Origin: Candidatus Electrothrix communis
GTDB taxonomy: Bacteria > Desulfobacterota > Desulfobulbia > Desulfobulbales > Desulfobulbaceae
Assembly (NCBI GenBank): GCA_030644725.1
Contig: CP130629.1
Location: 3,053,501 to 3,117,500, forward strand
Length of the DNA stretch: 64,000 bases
Direction of reading: 5' to 3'
In this document: positions 1 through 9,771 of the stretch, in pieces
How positions within the stretch are numbered: position 1 is the first letter of the stretch
How the letters are laid out: each line of letters starts with the position of its first letter
The notes under the pieces: generated by a model
The model's input: the letters and a program-made list of their open reading frames with translations, nothing else
What the model was told of the DNA's origin: nothing
Databases searched by the model: none
Translations under genes and position numbers: made by a program

Positions 1-1191
1 AATATACGCAGGCTCATCCCATTCCGCCAAATCATTCTGCTCATCAAAAATCGGTGTCGGCATGGGGCGCAACCCCTTGGGTACCGGATTAGGCCGGGCA
101 AAGCTCATAGGCTGATTATGCGGCGGACGTTCCAATTCAAGCCCCCCTTTATCAGTTACATTGAGGGTCTTCACCTTCTTGCTGCCAGCACGACCAACCA
201 CGTCAAACTCGGAAATGGTATCAGCAGAATCCTCAAAATTGGCAATACCCGTGGCAATCACAGTCACGCGCAACTCATCACCCATATTGTCATCAAACAG
301 GGCACCGATGATAATATTGGCATCTTCGTGGGCCTTTTCCTGAATCAGGGCGGAGGCCTCCATGAACTCACCCATGGTCAAGGAGCTGGTCGCGGAGATA
401 TTGATCAGAATGCCCAAGGCACCGTCAATTCCCACATCTTCGAGCAATTGATTGTCAATAGCCCGCTTGGCAGCCTCGCTGGCGCGATTCTCTCCCGAAG
501 CCGAACCCGAGCCCATGATTGCCGGACCGACTTCCTTCATAACGGTCTTCAAGTCGGCAAAATCCACATTGATATGGCCCGGCAGATTAATGAGATCGGT
601 GATCCCCTTAACAGCCTGCAACAGAACATCATCCACCATCTTCATCATATCGACCAAGGTGGAATTCTTTTGCATGAGGCCCAACAGACGATCATTGGGG
701 ACCGTGATAATGGTGTCGGAGTTTTTCTTCAGCTCCTCCCAACCGGCCTCGGCATTATGCATGCGTTTTTTTGCTTCAAAATAAAAAGGCTTGGTGACAA
801 CGGAAACGGTCAAGGCTCCCTGCTCTTTACTGAGCCGAGCAATAATCGGTGCTGCTCCTGTCCCTGTACCTCCACCAAGACCGGCGGTAACAAAAACCAT
901 ATCCGCGCCAGAGAGCGCGTTGGCCAAGTCATCAAGACTCTCCTGGGCCGCATCTCGTCCCATAGACGGGTCAGCCCCGGCCCCCATGCCTTTGGTAATA
1001 GTCGGCCCCAGCTGGATACGAACATCAGCTTTTGAGTTTTCCAGAGCCTGCATATCAGTATTAGCGGCAATAAACTGGACGCCGGTAAGCCGATTATCGA
1101 CCATGGTGTTAATGGCATTACCCCCGCCGCCACCGACACCGACCACCTTGATAGTCGCCACTGACTCTTCTTCTGCCATTCTATATGACAT
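1..1191 (-). CDS. ftsZ: Cell division GTPase FtsZ (3' end cut by window edge)
   Basis: Tubulin-like GTPase that polymerises into the cytoplasmic Z ring and recruits the divisome. On the minus strand the reading frame is open for 397 codons to the window edge. The product starts MSYRMAEEESVATIKVVGVGGGG, so the N-terminal nucleotide-binding glycine motif is visible, and the tubulin signature GGGTGTG is encoded near 860-885. The last codons visible read AEWDEPAYI, the start of the conserved C-terminal peptide that binds FtsA and ZipA-type partners, so only a few residues are missing. The ATG at 1191 is chosen because GAGG lies about 8 bases upstream; an ATG at 1179 is in frame. It is the last gene of the dcw cluster, 117 bases after ftsA. 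Confidence 0.97.
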   Translation of the reverse strand, partial: MSYRMAEEESVATIKVVGVGGGGGNAINTMVDNRLTGVQFIAANTDMQALENSKADVRIQLGPTITKGMGAGADPSMGRDAAQESLDDLANALSGADMVFVTAGLGGGTGTGAAPIIARLSKEQGALTVSVVTKPFYFEAKKRMHNAEAGWEELKKNSDTIITVPNDRLLGLMQKNSTLVDMMKMVDDVLLQAVKGITDLINLPGHINVDFADLKTVMKEVGPAIMGSGSASGENRASEAAKRAIDNQLLEDVGIDGALGILINISATSSLTMGEFMEASALIQEKAHEDANIIIGALFDDNMGDELRVTVIATGIANFEDSADTISEFDVVGRAGSKKVKTLNVTDKGGLELERPPHNQPMSFARPNPVPKGLRPMPTPIFDEQNDLAEWDEPAYI

Positions 1192-1308
1192 GCCTTCCCC
1201 CTCAAGCATTTTGCTCCCGCAGCAAATCAAATAATTAAATTTTGGTACTATACAATGATTCTTTTATAACAGTTTCACTATAAAGCTGTCATAGAATCTT
1301 TTCCAGTA

Positions 1309-2607
1309 CTAAATAATATTTTTCAGAAAACTCCGCAGCCGGCTCACAACACCTTCATGCTCAACCGGCACAATCTCCTTATTATTACAACCATACAAGA
1401 CAAGTCCGACAGCTGTCGTACAACGCGGAGATTCAACATCTTCTATCCTTCCGCCAACACCCCGAGGGAAGCTGACTCGTACCGGCATATCAAAAACCTG
1501 CTCAGCCATGTCAACCACGTTGGCCAGCAAGGCTGTACCTCCGGTGATAACCATTCCCGCATTAATTCGATTTCTGTAACCGGAACCACATATTTTCTTA
1601 TTCACCACCTGAAGGATTTCTTCCATCCGGGCCTCCAGGATCTCAACCATCACCCTCTGCGAAACCTTACGGGCCTTGCGATCGCCGACAGTGGGTACCT
1701 CAATGATGTGGTTTTCCTTGACCAGAGAAGAGACGGCTCCGCCGTATTTATACTTCAACATCTCTGCTTCCTGCAAGGGTGTGCGTAACCCCACAGAAAG
1801 ATCATTGGTCAAATTATTGCCGCCCAAGGCCAATTCCCAGGTGTACTTAATGGTACCGTTGCAAAAAACAGCCAAATCTGTAGTTCCCCCACCGATATCC
1901 AGCAGGGCCACGCCCAGCTCCATCTCATCGGAAGTCAACACGGCCCGAGAAGAAGCCACGGACTCCAGCACTACCTCGGCGACATTCAATCCGGCCCGAC
2001 TGCAACTGGTGACCAGATTATGCAAAGAGGTTACATCAGCAGTCACGATATGGACATTGGTTGCCAGACGGACCCCGGTCATTCCCAGCGGATTCTGAAT
2101 ACCGGTATGATCGTCAACCATGTACTCCTGCGGCAGGACATGAATGATCTGCTGATTATCAGAAATCTTGACAGTCTGCGCTGCATGAATAACCGCCTGA
2201 ATTTCTTTCTGCCTGATCTGCTGGTTATTAATGGCGATAATCCCGGGAGAATTAAAGCCCTTGATATGGGTTCCAGCAATACCAACATACACGGTCTCAA
2301 TATCACAACCAGCCATGTCCGAGGCGCTGTCAATGGCCAGACGAATCGCCTTGACCGTTGACTCAATATTGACCACCACGCCTTTTTTCATTCCTGAAGA
2401 TGCAGATGTTCCCACCCCAATGATGTTCACACAGCCGTCTTCAAAAACCTCGCCTATAACAGCGCATATCTTGGTGGTACCGATATCAAGACCGGCAACC
2501 AATTCTCCGGTCCCGCGGCTCGGCTCAACTATATTGGTTTCTTGAGGATGCTCTGTTTCTTCCGCTTCAGCAGCAACCTTTATATCCAGCTCTTCCATTG
2601 CACACAT
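1309..2607 (-). CDS. ftsA: Cell division protein FtsA
   Basis: Actin-fold ATPase that tethers FtsZ filaments to the inner membrane and recruits later divisome proteins. The 432-residue product is of normal family length plus an acidic N-terminal extension of about 35 residues before the phosphate-1 motif LDIGTTKICAVIG. The phosphate-2 motif LDIGGGTTDLAVF lies in the middle and the adenosine motif VITGGTALL toward the C terminus. The C-terminal end SRLRSFLKNII is an amphipathic membrane-targeting helix. The start lies 3 bases after the ftsQ stop; a second ATG nine bases in is equally possible. FtsA is normally the sensor that activates FtsW-FtsI, which matters here because that pair is abnormal in this cluster. 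Confidence 0.97.
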   Translation of the reverse strand: MCAMEELDIKVAAEAEETEHPQETNIVEPSRGTGELVAGLDIGTTKICAVIGEVFEDGCVNIIGVGTSASSGMKKGVVVNIESTVKAIRLAIDSASDMAGCDIETVYVGIAGTHIKGFNSPGIIAINNQQIRQKEIQAVIHAAQTVKISDNQQIIHVLPQEYMVDDHTGIQNPLGMTGVRLATNVHIVTADVTSLHNLVTSCSRAGLNVAEVVLESVASSRAVLTSDEMELGVALLDIGGGTTDLAVFCNGTIKYTWELALGGNNLTNDLSVGLRTPLQEAEMLKYKYGGAVSSLVKENHIIEVPTVGDRKARKVSQRVMVEILEARMEEILQVVNKKICGSGYRNRINAGMVITGGTALLANVVDMAEQVFDMPVRVSFPRGVGGRIEDVESPRCTTAVGLVLYGCNNKEIVPVEHEGVVSRLRSFLKNII

Positions 2608-2610
2608 TGC

Positions 2611-3549
2611 CTACGGCTCTGACCTGGCCACAAGAATACGGCCCTCATGATAATCCATTCGTATTTCCTCAATCCCTTCTATTCTTTTCTTCCGATAAAA
2701 TCGCTCAAGCAATTTAACGAGCTGGTAATATCTTTTTTCGATATTACCATATCCTACATAAATAGGAAAGGGGTGTTCAACAAGATAAACAATAATTCCC
2801 TTTTCACGGTTTATATGTATTTCAGAGATGGATTGCAACGGAAGAATCGGATTTCCTCGCGCAGCAACGTGCAAAAAATCACACACATCTTCTGCCATTG
2901 CACCCTCAGCCAAGTCAAGTCCCGGCACCTCCCCGCTTCCATCGGGGGGGGCAAAACCCGTTATAACAGGATAGTCAATATCCTGCAAAGACTCCACCGG
3001 CGCAAAAACAATCCCGTGATGGTCTAGGTAGTACAGTCCCTGCTGTTTGCCTTCAATATTAATCATCGCCAACGGACGATACTCATGAACCCGTATGGTC
3101 AAGGTATCCGGCCATACACGCTCGACCTCCACTTGGTCAACCCAGGGATGTTGACGAACACGCTCAATAACCTCCTCGCTGATAACACTGAAGAGCTGAT
3201 CTCCCTGCTTAATCTCCGCAAGGGTACGTATCTGCGCCTCATTGCTCATCCGATTACCCTCAACCGTGACCCGACGCACCGAAAAAACGCCTGAACGCTC
3301 CAGAGTTTGGACCCCCCAACGACCAGCACCGACAGACAGCATAACCAGCACCAGCAAGAGAAGGCTTTTTCTGATAAGCTGAAGATTCCATTCAGGCTTA
3401 TGGGTAACAGAGGTAGACTGCTGATACCGCCCCATATTAACCCGAATCCGCAATTGCGCAGGCGGCCGAATATAATTGGAACGAAATTGACGAAGCATGG
3501 GAGAGCGTCCCGCACTCTGTCGCCTATATCGTATTTTTTTTCGAGCCAC
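2611..3549 (-). CDS. ftsQ: Cell division protein FtsQ (POTRA domain)
   Basis: Bitopic inner-membrane divisome scaffold that forms FtsQLB and controls septal synthesis. The 312-residue product has a basic cytoplasmic N terminus of about 70 residues, one transmembrane segment near residues 63-82 (LLLLVLVMLSVG), then a POTRA domain starting FSVRRVTVEGN and a beta domain. The start is GTG at 3549, chosen because AGGAG stands nine bases upstream. It follows murB by 60 bases and is four bases from ftsA. The ddl gene often found between murB and ftsQ is absent. Confidence 0.92.
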   Translation of the reverse strand: MARKKIRYRRQSAGRSPMLRQFRSNYIRPPAQLRIRVNMGRYQQSTSVTHKPEWNLQLIRKSLLLLVLVMLSVGAGRWGVQTLERSGVFSVRRVTVEGNRMSNEAQIRTLAEIKQGDQLFSVISEEVIERVRQHPWVDQVEVERVWPDTLTIRVHEYRPLAMINIEGKQQGLYYLDHHGIVFAPVESLQDIDYPVITGFAPPDGSGEVPGLDLAEGAMAEDVCDFLHVAARGNPILPLQSISEIHINREKGIIVYLVEHPFPIYVGYGNIEKRYYQLVKLLERFYRKKRIEGIEEIRMDYHEGRILVARSEP

Positions 3550-3609
3550 GAAACGCTGCTCCTATCCCACTTTTCTTTGGGCTGACGCAGAAACTCCCTC
3601 AGAGATTCT

Positions 3610-4581
3610 CTAGATAATCTCTACTTCCGGTTCCAATCTGACAGCAAATTCTTGAAAAACTGCTTCCTGCACCTGCTCCATTAAGGTCAGGATATCTGTC
3701 GCCGTACTTTTTCCGGTATTGACAATGAAATTGGCATGCACCGGAGACACCATTGCCTCTCCGCAACATCGCCCTTTCAGACCAGCAGCTTCAATCAACC
3801 GGCCCGCAGCATCTCCAGCAGGATTTTTAAAAAAGGAACCTGCCGAGGACACTCCGGTCGGTTGCTTCCCCTTTCTCTGGTCCAGATAACCGGCACAACG
3901 GGAACGTATTTCGCCCTGCTCGGCCCGCATCAATCTGAAGTTTGCAGAGGCGACAATCAACGCATCAATATCCCTGCCTTTAATTTCCGCCTTGCGATAG
4001 GAAAGCTGCAACTCTGATCTCGGCACATGGATGACACCGCCGCAGGCATCAACACATTCAACCGAATGCAATCGATCGCCGATCTCTCCGCCCAAAGCTC
4101 CGGCGTTCATCCGGACAGCACCACCTACAGAGCCGGGAATACCCGCCATGAATTCTAACCCGGACATCCCCTGTTTGGTACACCAAGAAAGGAATCTGCC
4201 CAGCGAACACCCCCCGCCCGCTTTAACCAGCAGCTCTCCGCGCTCGGCCTTCTCTGTCTCTAGACCATCAGAATTTTCATCTAAAGCCCCTATAGGATCA
4301 ACCTGTTCAAGCTCCCCCTTCAACCGGATCATTACTCCGGGAAAACCCTTATCTGTCACTAAGATATTGGAACCGCGCCCGATCACCCGATAAACAAGCT
4401 GTTGTTCGTGCAGTTGTCCAAGAAGCTTCCGCAACTCAGCCAGACTGTGAACATCAATCAAAGCTGCTGCTCTCCCGCCAGCCCGCAGACTGGAGTACGA
4501 GGCCATAGACACATCGAACTGTATCACCGATGGCCACTTCCTGGTCAACGTCGCCAGGTTCTCACGCTGCTGCCGATTCAT
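3610..4581 (-). CDS. murB: UDP-N-acetylenolpyruvoylglucosamine reductase MurB
   Basis: FAD enzyme that reduces UDP-GlcNAc-enolpyruvate to UDP-MurNAc with NADPH in the cytoplasm. The 323-residue product shows the FAD_binding_4 region (RVIGRGSNILVTDKGFPGV), the GIPGSVGGAVRMNAGALGGE motif, and the type I MurB catalytic stretch SSAGSFFKNP. The frame is open 25 codons further upstream into murC, but MNRQQRENLATL at 4581 is preferred: it has GAGG about 11 bases upstream and leaves a 19-base gap after murC rather than a long overlap. It is cotranscribed with murC. Confidence 0.95.
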   Translation of the reverse strand: MNRQQRENLATLTRKWPSVIQFDVSMASYSSLRAGGRAAALIDVHSLAELRKLLGQLHEQQLVYRVIGRGSNILVTDKGFPGVMIRLKGELEQVDPIGALDENSDGLETEKAERGELLVKAGGGCSLGRFLSWCTKQGMSGLEFMAGIPGSVGGAVRMNAGALGGEIGDRLHSVECVDACGGVIHVPRSELQLSYRKAEIKGRDIDALIVASANFRLMRAEQGEIRSRCAGYLDQRKGKQPTGVSSAGSFFKNPAGDAAGRLIEAAGLKGRCCGEAMVSPVHANFIVNTGKSTATDILTLMEQVQEAVFQEFAVRLEPEVEII

Positions 4582-4600
4582 GACGATCTCATCCTCGTTT

Positions 4601-5983
4601 TCAGTCCAGCAGGTCAAGCAACTGCTCGCCGATCTGAACGACACTTCCAGCCCCAAGGGTCAGCACTAAATCCCCTTCCAGAATAAAATCAAGGAGGCCA
4701 TGAGGAAGAGTGGATAGATCAGCATGATAAAAGGCATTCCGCTGGCCGTGCCGCTTTATGGCATCAAGCAGCGTCTCGCTGCTCACCCCTTCAATGGGTG
4801 CTTCTCCAGCTGCATAAATATCGGTTAAAATAAGAACATCGACGCGATAAAATGCCGTTGCAAACTCCTCAAAAAGCCCCTGGGTACGAGTATAGCGATG
4901 GGGCTGAAAAACCACAACAAGACGACGATCCGGCCAGCCGTCCCGGACAGCATCCAACGTTGCCCGAATTTCCGTGGGGTGATGACCGTAATCATCAATC
5001 ACCAAGATCCCCTGTTTTTCTCCCTTGACCTCCAGCCGTCGCTGTACCCCCTCAAAACGCTCAAGAGCATGAGCGATCAGGGGGAATTCTATTTCCAATT
5101 CTAGGGCAACCGCAATGGCAGCCAAGGTATTATACACCGTATGGCGTCCCGGCGTATTCCGTTTAATCCTTCCCAGCTCTTTGCCCTGATATAAAACGGT
5201 AAACTCGTTCCTGCGCCCATCAACCGAAATCTTGGTCGCCTGGAGATCAGCCTGTTCGCTCAGGCCGTAGGTGATCTTTCTCCGTTCAATCTGCGGGAGC
5301 AGGCTTGCAAGATTATTATCATCAAGGCAGACAACCGCAACCCCGTAAAAGGGTATTTTATTAATAAATTCAAGAAAGGTTTCCTTGATATGATCCAGAT
5401 CCCGATAATAATCCAGATGCTCCAGGTCAATATTGGTGACCACCTCGATCACCGGAGAAAGCTTGAGAAAAGAACCATCGCTCTCATCAGCCTCAGCAAC
5501 AAGGAATTCGCCTTCACCAAAATGGGCATTACTGCCACCAAAACAGTCGACCTTGCCCCCCACCACCACAGTGGGATCCAGTCCGGCCTCATCAAGAATT
5601 GATGCGACCAAGGAGGAAGTAGACGTCTTACCGTGACTTCCAGCCACGGCAATACCAAATTTCTTCAACCGCATAAGTTCAGCAAGCATTTCAGCCCGCT
5701 GAATCACCGGAATCTGTTCGTCCCGCGCCGCCATGACTTCCGGGTTATCCTCGGCAACAGCGGTTGAAACCACCACGACATCCGCTCCAGACACCCTGTT
5801 TGCCTGGTGTCCTTCATACACGGTTCCCCCGGCCAATTCCAGTCGGCGAGTAATGTCTGTTTTGCGTAGATCCGAGCCGCTGACCTTATAGCCCAAATGC
5901 AGGAGGAGTTCGGCAATTCCAGACATACCGATGCCGCCTATTCCGACAAAATGGATATGCTTATGTTCTTTTCTTTTATACAT
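4601..5983 (-). CDS. murC: UDP-N-acetylmuramate--L-alanine ligase MurC
   Basis: ATP-dependent ligase adding L-Ala to UDP-MurNAc, the first step of stem peptide assembly. The 460-residue product has the N-terminal Rossmann domain starting [17 protein letters not shown], the Mur ligase P-loop [11 protein letters not shown] near residue 115, and the central DIEHLDYY region with the metal-binding His. The C-terminal domain contains DDYGHHPTE and FQPHRYTRT, diagnostic for MurC. Length is normal. It starts with ATG 116 bases downstream of murG. Confidence 0.97.
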   Translation of the reverse strand: MYKRKEHKHIHFVGIGGIGMSGIAELLLHLGYKVSGSDLRKTDITRRLELAGGTVYEGHQANRVSGADVVVVSTAVAEDNPEVMAARDEQIPVIQRAEMLAELMRLKKFGIAVAGSHGKTSTSSLVASILDEAGLDPTVVVGGKVDCFGGSNAHFGEGEFLVAEADESDGSFLKLSPVIEVVTNIDLEHLDYYRDLDHIKETFLEFINKIPFYGVAVVCLDDNNLASLLPQIERRKITYGLSEQADLQATKISVDGRRNEFTVLYQGKELGRIKRNTPGRHTVYNTLAAIAVALELEIEFPLIAHALERFEGVQRRLEVKGEKQGILVIDDYGHHPTEIRATLDAVRDGWPDRRLVVVFQPHRYTRTQGLFEEFATAFYRVDVLILTDIYAAGEAPIEGVSSETLLDAIKRHGQRNAFYHADLSTLPHGLLDFILEGDLVLTLGAGSVVQIGEQLLDLLD

Positions 5984-6099
5984 CCGATTTTGCTCAGCAG
6001 AGTGTCCTCTGCATAGTTCAGTCTCTTTTTAACAACAGGAAAGAAAACCCACCCGACAGGATAAAAAACTCCATCGGCAACACATCCCCGCCACTTTAA

Positions 6100-7230
6100 T
6101 TACCGTTTAATGACCATTGAGTTATCGATAAGGTCCATACAGCTGTCCAGTATTCGCTGGGTGGCCTCAGGCTGCCCCATATTTTTCATGGCAAGAGCCA
6201 TTTGTTTCAGCTTATCAATATCACCTAATAATTGCGAAAGAATTTTACCGAGCAAATCCGCATCCAATTCCGACTCCCGATACATTACCGCACCGCCTCC
6301 GGCAACATAATACTCGGCATTCTTTGCCTGATGATCATCCGCTGCATAGGGATACGGGATCAGCACTGCTGGCAGGCCCATAACAGACAGTTCTGCCAGG
6401 GAGGTCGCTCCTGCCCTGGCAAGGACCAAGTCTGCTTGACTATACAGGGACGCCATATCAGTAAAAAAGGCCCTGACCTCGGCCTTGACTCCGGCTACCG
6501 CATACCCATCCCTGACCGTTTCTTCATCTGCTGTGCCGGTTTGATGGATCAGCTGTACCGCCTTTTTTTGCTGATCATCAAGCTGGGCCGCCACGTCAAG
6601 CATCAGCATATTGATGCGATGGGCTCCGAGACTACCGCCCATGATCAGCAGGGTCATGGGGCTGTCTGCTTCTCCGCTGTCGTTTTTCCCGCTGCCCGCC
6701 TGCTGCTGCCTGCATTCGGCTGCCGCCAAGATTTCTTGACGAACTGGGTTCCCTGAAACCACGGTTTTCTGTTCCGGGAAAGGATATTCTCCAGGAATAG
6801 AGACAAAGATCCTGCTGACAAAATGAGAGATCATCCTGTTAGCCAACCCCGGTATGGAATTCTGCTCATGAATACAGGTGGGCACAGAGCGCAATCGTGC
6901 CGCCAACAGCACCGGCCCGGTGACATAGCCCCCCACGCCGAAGACCAAATCCGGCTGAAAGCGTTGTATTATTTTCCATGATTCCAAAACCGCTACGGGC
7001 AGACTGAGCAGGCTCTTAATGCGGTGCTTCAACCCCATGCCCTTCAGTCCCATGCAGGCAATGGATTCCTGTTGGAAATTAAATCCGGCCAGCGTCTTTT
7101 TGTCAAGTTGCCGCTGTGTTCCGACAAACATAATCTCGCAACCGGGATATTTCTGCTGCAATGCGGTTGCCAAGGCTATGCCGGGGAAAAGATGACCGCC
7201 GGTACCACCACCTGTAATGATTATGCGCAT
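6100..7230 (-). CDS. murG: Undecaprenyl-PP-MurNAc-pentapeptide GlcNAc transferase MurG
   Basis: GT28 glycosyltransferase that turns lipid I into lipid II on the inner face of the membrane. The product starts MRIIITGGGTGGHLFPGIALA, the donor-independent glycine loop of the N domain. HEQNSIPGLANR and the C-terminal UDP-GlcNAc motif LVLARAGATSLAELSVMG-LPAVLIPYP are present. The ATG at 7230 is chosen over an in-frame GTG at 7239 because AGGGTGA sits eight bases upstream. It follows the GH5 gene by only 10 bases. A Gly/Ser-rich linker (QQQAGSGKNDSGEADSP) separates the two lobes. In the standard dcw order ftsW would lie just upstream; here it does not. Confidence 0.96.
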   Translation of the reverse strand: MRIIITGGGTGGHLFPGIALATALQQKYPGCEIMFVGTQRQLDKKTLAGFNFQQESIACMGLKGMGLKHRIKSLLSLPVAVLESWKIIQRFQPDLVFGVGGYVTGPVLLAARLRSVPTCIHEQNSIPGLANRMISHFVSRIFVSIPGEYPFPEQKTVVSGNPVRQEILAAAECRQQQAGSGKNDSGEADSPMTLLIMGGSLGAHRINMLMLDVAAQLDDQQKKAVQLIHQTGTADEETVRDGYAVAGVKAEVRAFFTDMASLYSQADLVLARAGATSLAELSVMGLPAVLIPYPYAADDHQAKNAEYYVAGGGAVMYRESELDADLLGKILSQLLGDIDKLKQMALAMKNMGQPEATQRILDSCMDLIDNSMVIKR

Positions 7231-7240
7231 GGAGTTCACC

Positions 7241-8392
7241 CTACAACAACAGAAGATAGATAGGAATAAGGGAAGAACGCGTTAAATGCTGAGCCAAAAC
7301 AGCCATTGCAGCACGGTCCTCTCCTTGGTTGGACAGCCCTAAGTTTGTCGGTTCAAGGGTAAACAGATAGTCTACAGCCCACCAAGGACCGGCGGCCCAC
7401 CAGGTCCAGCCAATCCATACATCGGCGTTCTCTTCCATATAGCTGAGCATATTATCAATCACCTCATCACCGACATCCTCTGCGGCATTACCTATTCTGG
7501 AATTTGCAACAGCAAACTCGCCAAGAAACCCTTTGAGGTTGTGTTCCTTCAGCCAGCCGGTAAAATTGGTGAGACGTGTGACACCCGTCATCGGATCGTT
7601 ACCAGTAATATCCGATGAACCACCGGAATAATCATCGTCCATATACTGATGCACTTCAAAGGCAAAATTATCTCCGGGATCGACAATATTAAGCATATGC
7701 TCGGAATTGGCCCCATTGTACCATGTTTCATTCCATGCCCACGCCCCGCTCCACTGATTGCCGGGCACAAGAATCAGATTATTCGCTCCGGCAGTACGGA
7801 TGGCAGCAATGGCAGCATTTTCGGAAGCAACCAGCTGAGCTGTAGGCATCGTATTAGGTTCATTCATCAAGCCAAAAATGATCCGGCTATTCCCCTTGTA
7901 GTGAACGGCAAGTTTCTCCCATAAATCAGCAAATGCAGCATCAGGGACCTCCACCGTTCCGACTAATCCTTGTCCTGAGCTTTGATGATTATTGGGGTCG
8001 GGATAATAACGCTGAAAATTATGCGGATCAATGATAACAGAGGCACCTTTTGCCGTTGCATAATCGACAAAGGTATCCATACGATTCAGCTCCGCAGCAT
8101 CGAATGCGGCAAACAGGGCCAGCTGGAGTCGTTCCCACCGAAAGGGCAGGCGGAAGGTATTCATCCCCTTACTGATGTAGTAATCGACCTCAGCTGAGGT
8201 TGGATAAATATAATCAGTGTCGTATATTCCGGGAAGATTGACATTGCCGTCCCAGACTCCGAATTCGGCACCGGCTAAATTCACCCCGGTATATTTGAGC
8301 TTCGCGTGAAGAAGTGATGGGTTCAACGCCATAGAAATGGTGAGAACAAATAATACCAACACAACGAGTTGAGCTACTCTCTCTGTTTTCAA
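7241..8392 (-). CDS. Exported glycoside hydrolase family 5 endoglucanase (cellulase-like)
   Basis: A probable secreted beta-1,4-glucanase. The 383-residue product begins with a signal peptide (hydrophobic residues 8-22, LLHA cleavage region near 30). The GH5 barrel follows, with RLPFRWERLQ near residue 80, IIDPHNF near 120, the acid/base in GLMNEPN (Glu178), and the nucleophile in FLGEFA (Glu292). Both catalytic glutamates and the aromatic strand IGWTWWAAGPWW are intact, so activity is expected. The end is odd: the last 11 residues (SSLIPIYLLLL) form a hydrophobic tail where family members usually stop. The gene sits inside the dcw cluster at the site usual for ftsW, immediately upstream of murG. 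Cellulose or other beta-glucan is the likely substrate; a role in wall turnover is only a guess. Confidence 0.9.
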   Translation of the reverse strand: MKTERVAQLVVLVLFVLTISMALNPSLLHAKLKYTGVNLAGAEFGVWDGNVNLPGIYDTDYIYPTSAEVDYYISKGMNTFRLPFRWERLQLALFAAFDAAELNRMDTFVDYATAKGASVIIDPHNFQRYYPDPNNHQSSGQGLVGTVEVPDAAFADLWEKLAVHYKGNSRIIFGLMNEPNTMPTAQLVASENAAIAAIRTAGANNLILVPGNQWSGAWAWNETWYNGANSEHMLNIVDPGDNFAFEVHQYMDDDYSGGSSDITGNDPMTGVTRLTNFTGWLKEHNLKGFLGEFAVANSRIGNAAEDVGDEVIDNMLSYMEENADVWIGWTWWAAGPWWAVDYLFTLEPTNLGLSNQGEDRAAMAVLAQHLTRSSLIPIYLLLL

Positions 8393-8522
8393 TCACTCCT
8401 CCACTTCCGCTTGAATTGAATAATTTTTCTACTGCCGAAAAAATGAAACACCGCCTGGAATAACGAATACAGGCTAACAGGAGCTGTCAAAAAATTTAGG
8501 GACGAATCGTCCTTTACTCCTG

Positions 8523-9689
8523 CTATCTTAACTTGATTCCGAAACCAATTGAACTTTGATCTTTCGTATAGTTAGACAAAGTATTCATAGGCCCGAAATG
8601 AGCCTTTATATAAAAAGGAATCTTTAAATCATCACTGGGGATCCAAGGAAAAGACAAATTAATATCATAAGAATCTGTTTCCAATAATTCATCACCAACA
8701 GTCCACTTCAATCCTACTTCTATTTCTGGAAATGATGAATTAGTATGAAATGTATCAGACACGACAATATTCACTCTGTCATAATCATTAATTTTCACTC
8801 CAGTATTAGCCAAATCTCCCCAATAAACATCTGAATCCTCGTTTATATACAGCTTACCGCTAACCCATAAATTAATACAACTAAAGCTTTCTTTACATTT
8901 CTCATAGTTGTCTCCATGCTCTCCAATATTAAATTTTCCTTCTACTGAAAAGTAGTTTGCCCCCCTGCTAATCGCATCAAAGTATTCATGGTTTTCATCG
9001 TCTAGCTCTACTTGCGCCTTATATTTCCCAAAATCAGGAGAACTAGTCTCCATAACTTTCAAATCTGCTTCAATCACTTGCCCATTGGAACGGTGTTCCA
9101 GCCCCCATGTTACCCACTGCATAGATATATTGGCGAATGACAAATTTTCAAAATTATCTCTATAGTGAAATCCTGGATTACTAATTCGATTAATAACTGG
9201 TCCTGATTCTCTTGATCCTGCGTAAAAATCAAACTCACCTGTATACTTTAAAAAAAGTTCACCGCGATCCCGATAATCCTTTAAACACCCTAGGACATCT
9301 CTCTTACTCTTCTTTTTTTCATTTTCAGCATCGCCACCTCCGCCGTTTATATCATCTAAAGGCTTCAAAGGCATACAGTGCCGCTTACCAAAAAGATACT
9401 TGAACGAATAGTGCGCCTCAAGCGAACCTTCATCATCATCTGTGCTCTGAAAAATGGCATAGTTTGGTTGGTATGTAGTTAACCGTGATTTTTTATTATC
9501 ACATAAACCTGGCCTGTTATGACAGATTTTTTTTATTTCAATATTTGCTTTATCCTCAGCAGAACATGTACTTTGATCTCTCCGACATTCTTTGCTAACT
9601 CTTAAGTTTTCAACTACCGAAGCATACAAATCAGGAACAATTGCCAAACACGACACTCCCGTCAAAACAAACAATAATTTCGATCTCAT
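8523..9689 (-). CDS. Putative outer membrane phospholipase A1 (OMPLA/PldA-like)
   Basis: A 388-residue exported protein with an N-terminal signal peptide ending near YASVV. The centre resembles OMPLA: LKYTGEFDFYAGSRESGPV, then NPGFHYR, then the active-site-like stretch LEHRSNGQ, where His199 and Ser201 would be the OMPLA His-x-Ser pair followed by Asn-Gly. A later SRGANY fits the SRSWNR motif carrying the active-site Asn, with extra residues in between. Aromatic-rich alternating strands and a final GFGIKLR strand fit a beta barrel. Two loops are Cys-rich or low complexity (GGGGDAENEKKKSKR). It is AT-richer than the dcw genes around it and sits between murD and the GH5 gene, so it looks acquired. 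Family assignment rests on motifs read by eye. Confidence 0.68.
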   Translation of the reverse strand: MRSKLLFVLTGVSCLAIVPDLYASVVENLRVSKECRRDQSTCSAEDKANIEIKKICHNRPGLCDNKKSRLTTYQPNYAIFQSTDDDEGSLEAHYSFKYLFGKRHCMPLKPLDDINGGGGDAENEKKKSKRDVLGCLKDYRDRGELFLKYTGEFDFYAGSRESGPVINRISNPGFHYRDNFENLSFANISMQWVTWGLEHRSNGQVIEADLKVMETSSPDFGKYKAQVELDDENHEYFDAISRGANYFSVEGKFNIGEHGDNYEKCKESFSCINLWVSGKLYINEDSDVYWGDLANTGVKINDYDRVNIVVSDTFHTNSSFPEIEVGLKWTVGDELLETDSYDINLSFPWIPSDDLKIPFYIKAHFGPMNTLSNYTKDQSSIGFGIKLR

Positions 9690-9771
9690 AACTTTCTCCT
9701 TTTTTGAAAGATTGACTAAAATTACCCTCTACCAAGACTGATGTTCCCGTTGATAAGTATGCGTTAAACTA

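Noticed and set aside
118-1035. Long open frame on the plus strand
   Set aside because: Antisense to ftsZ, whose protein is fully recognisable on the other strand.
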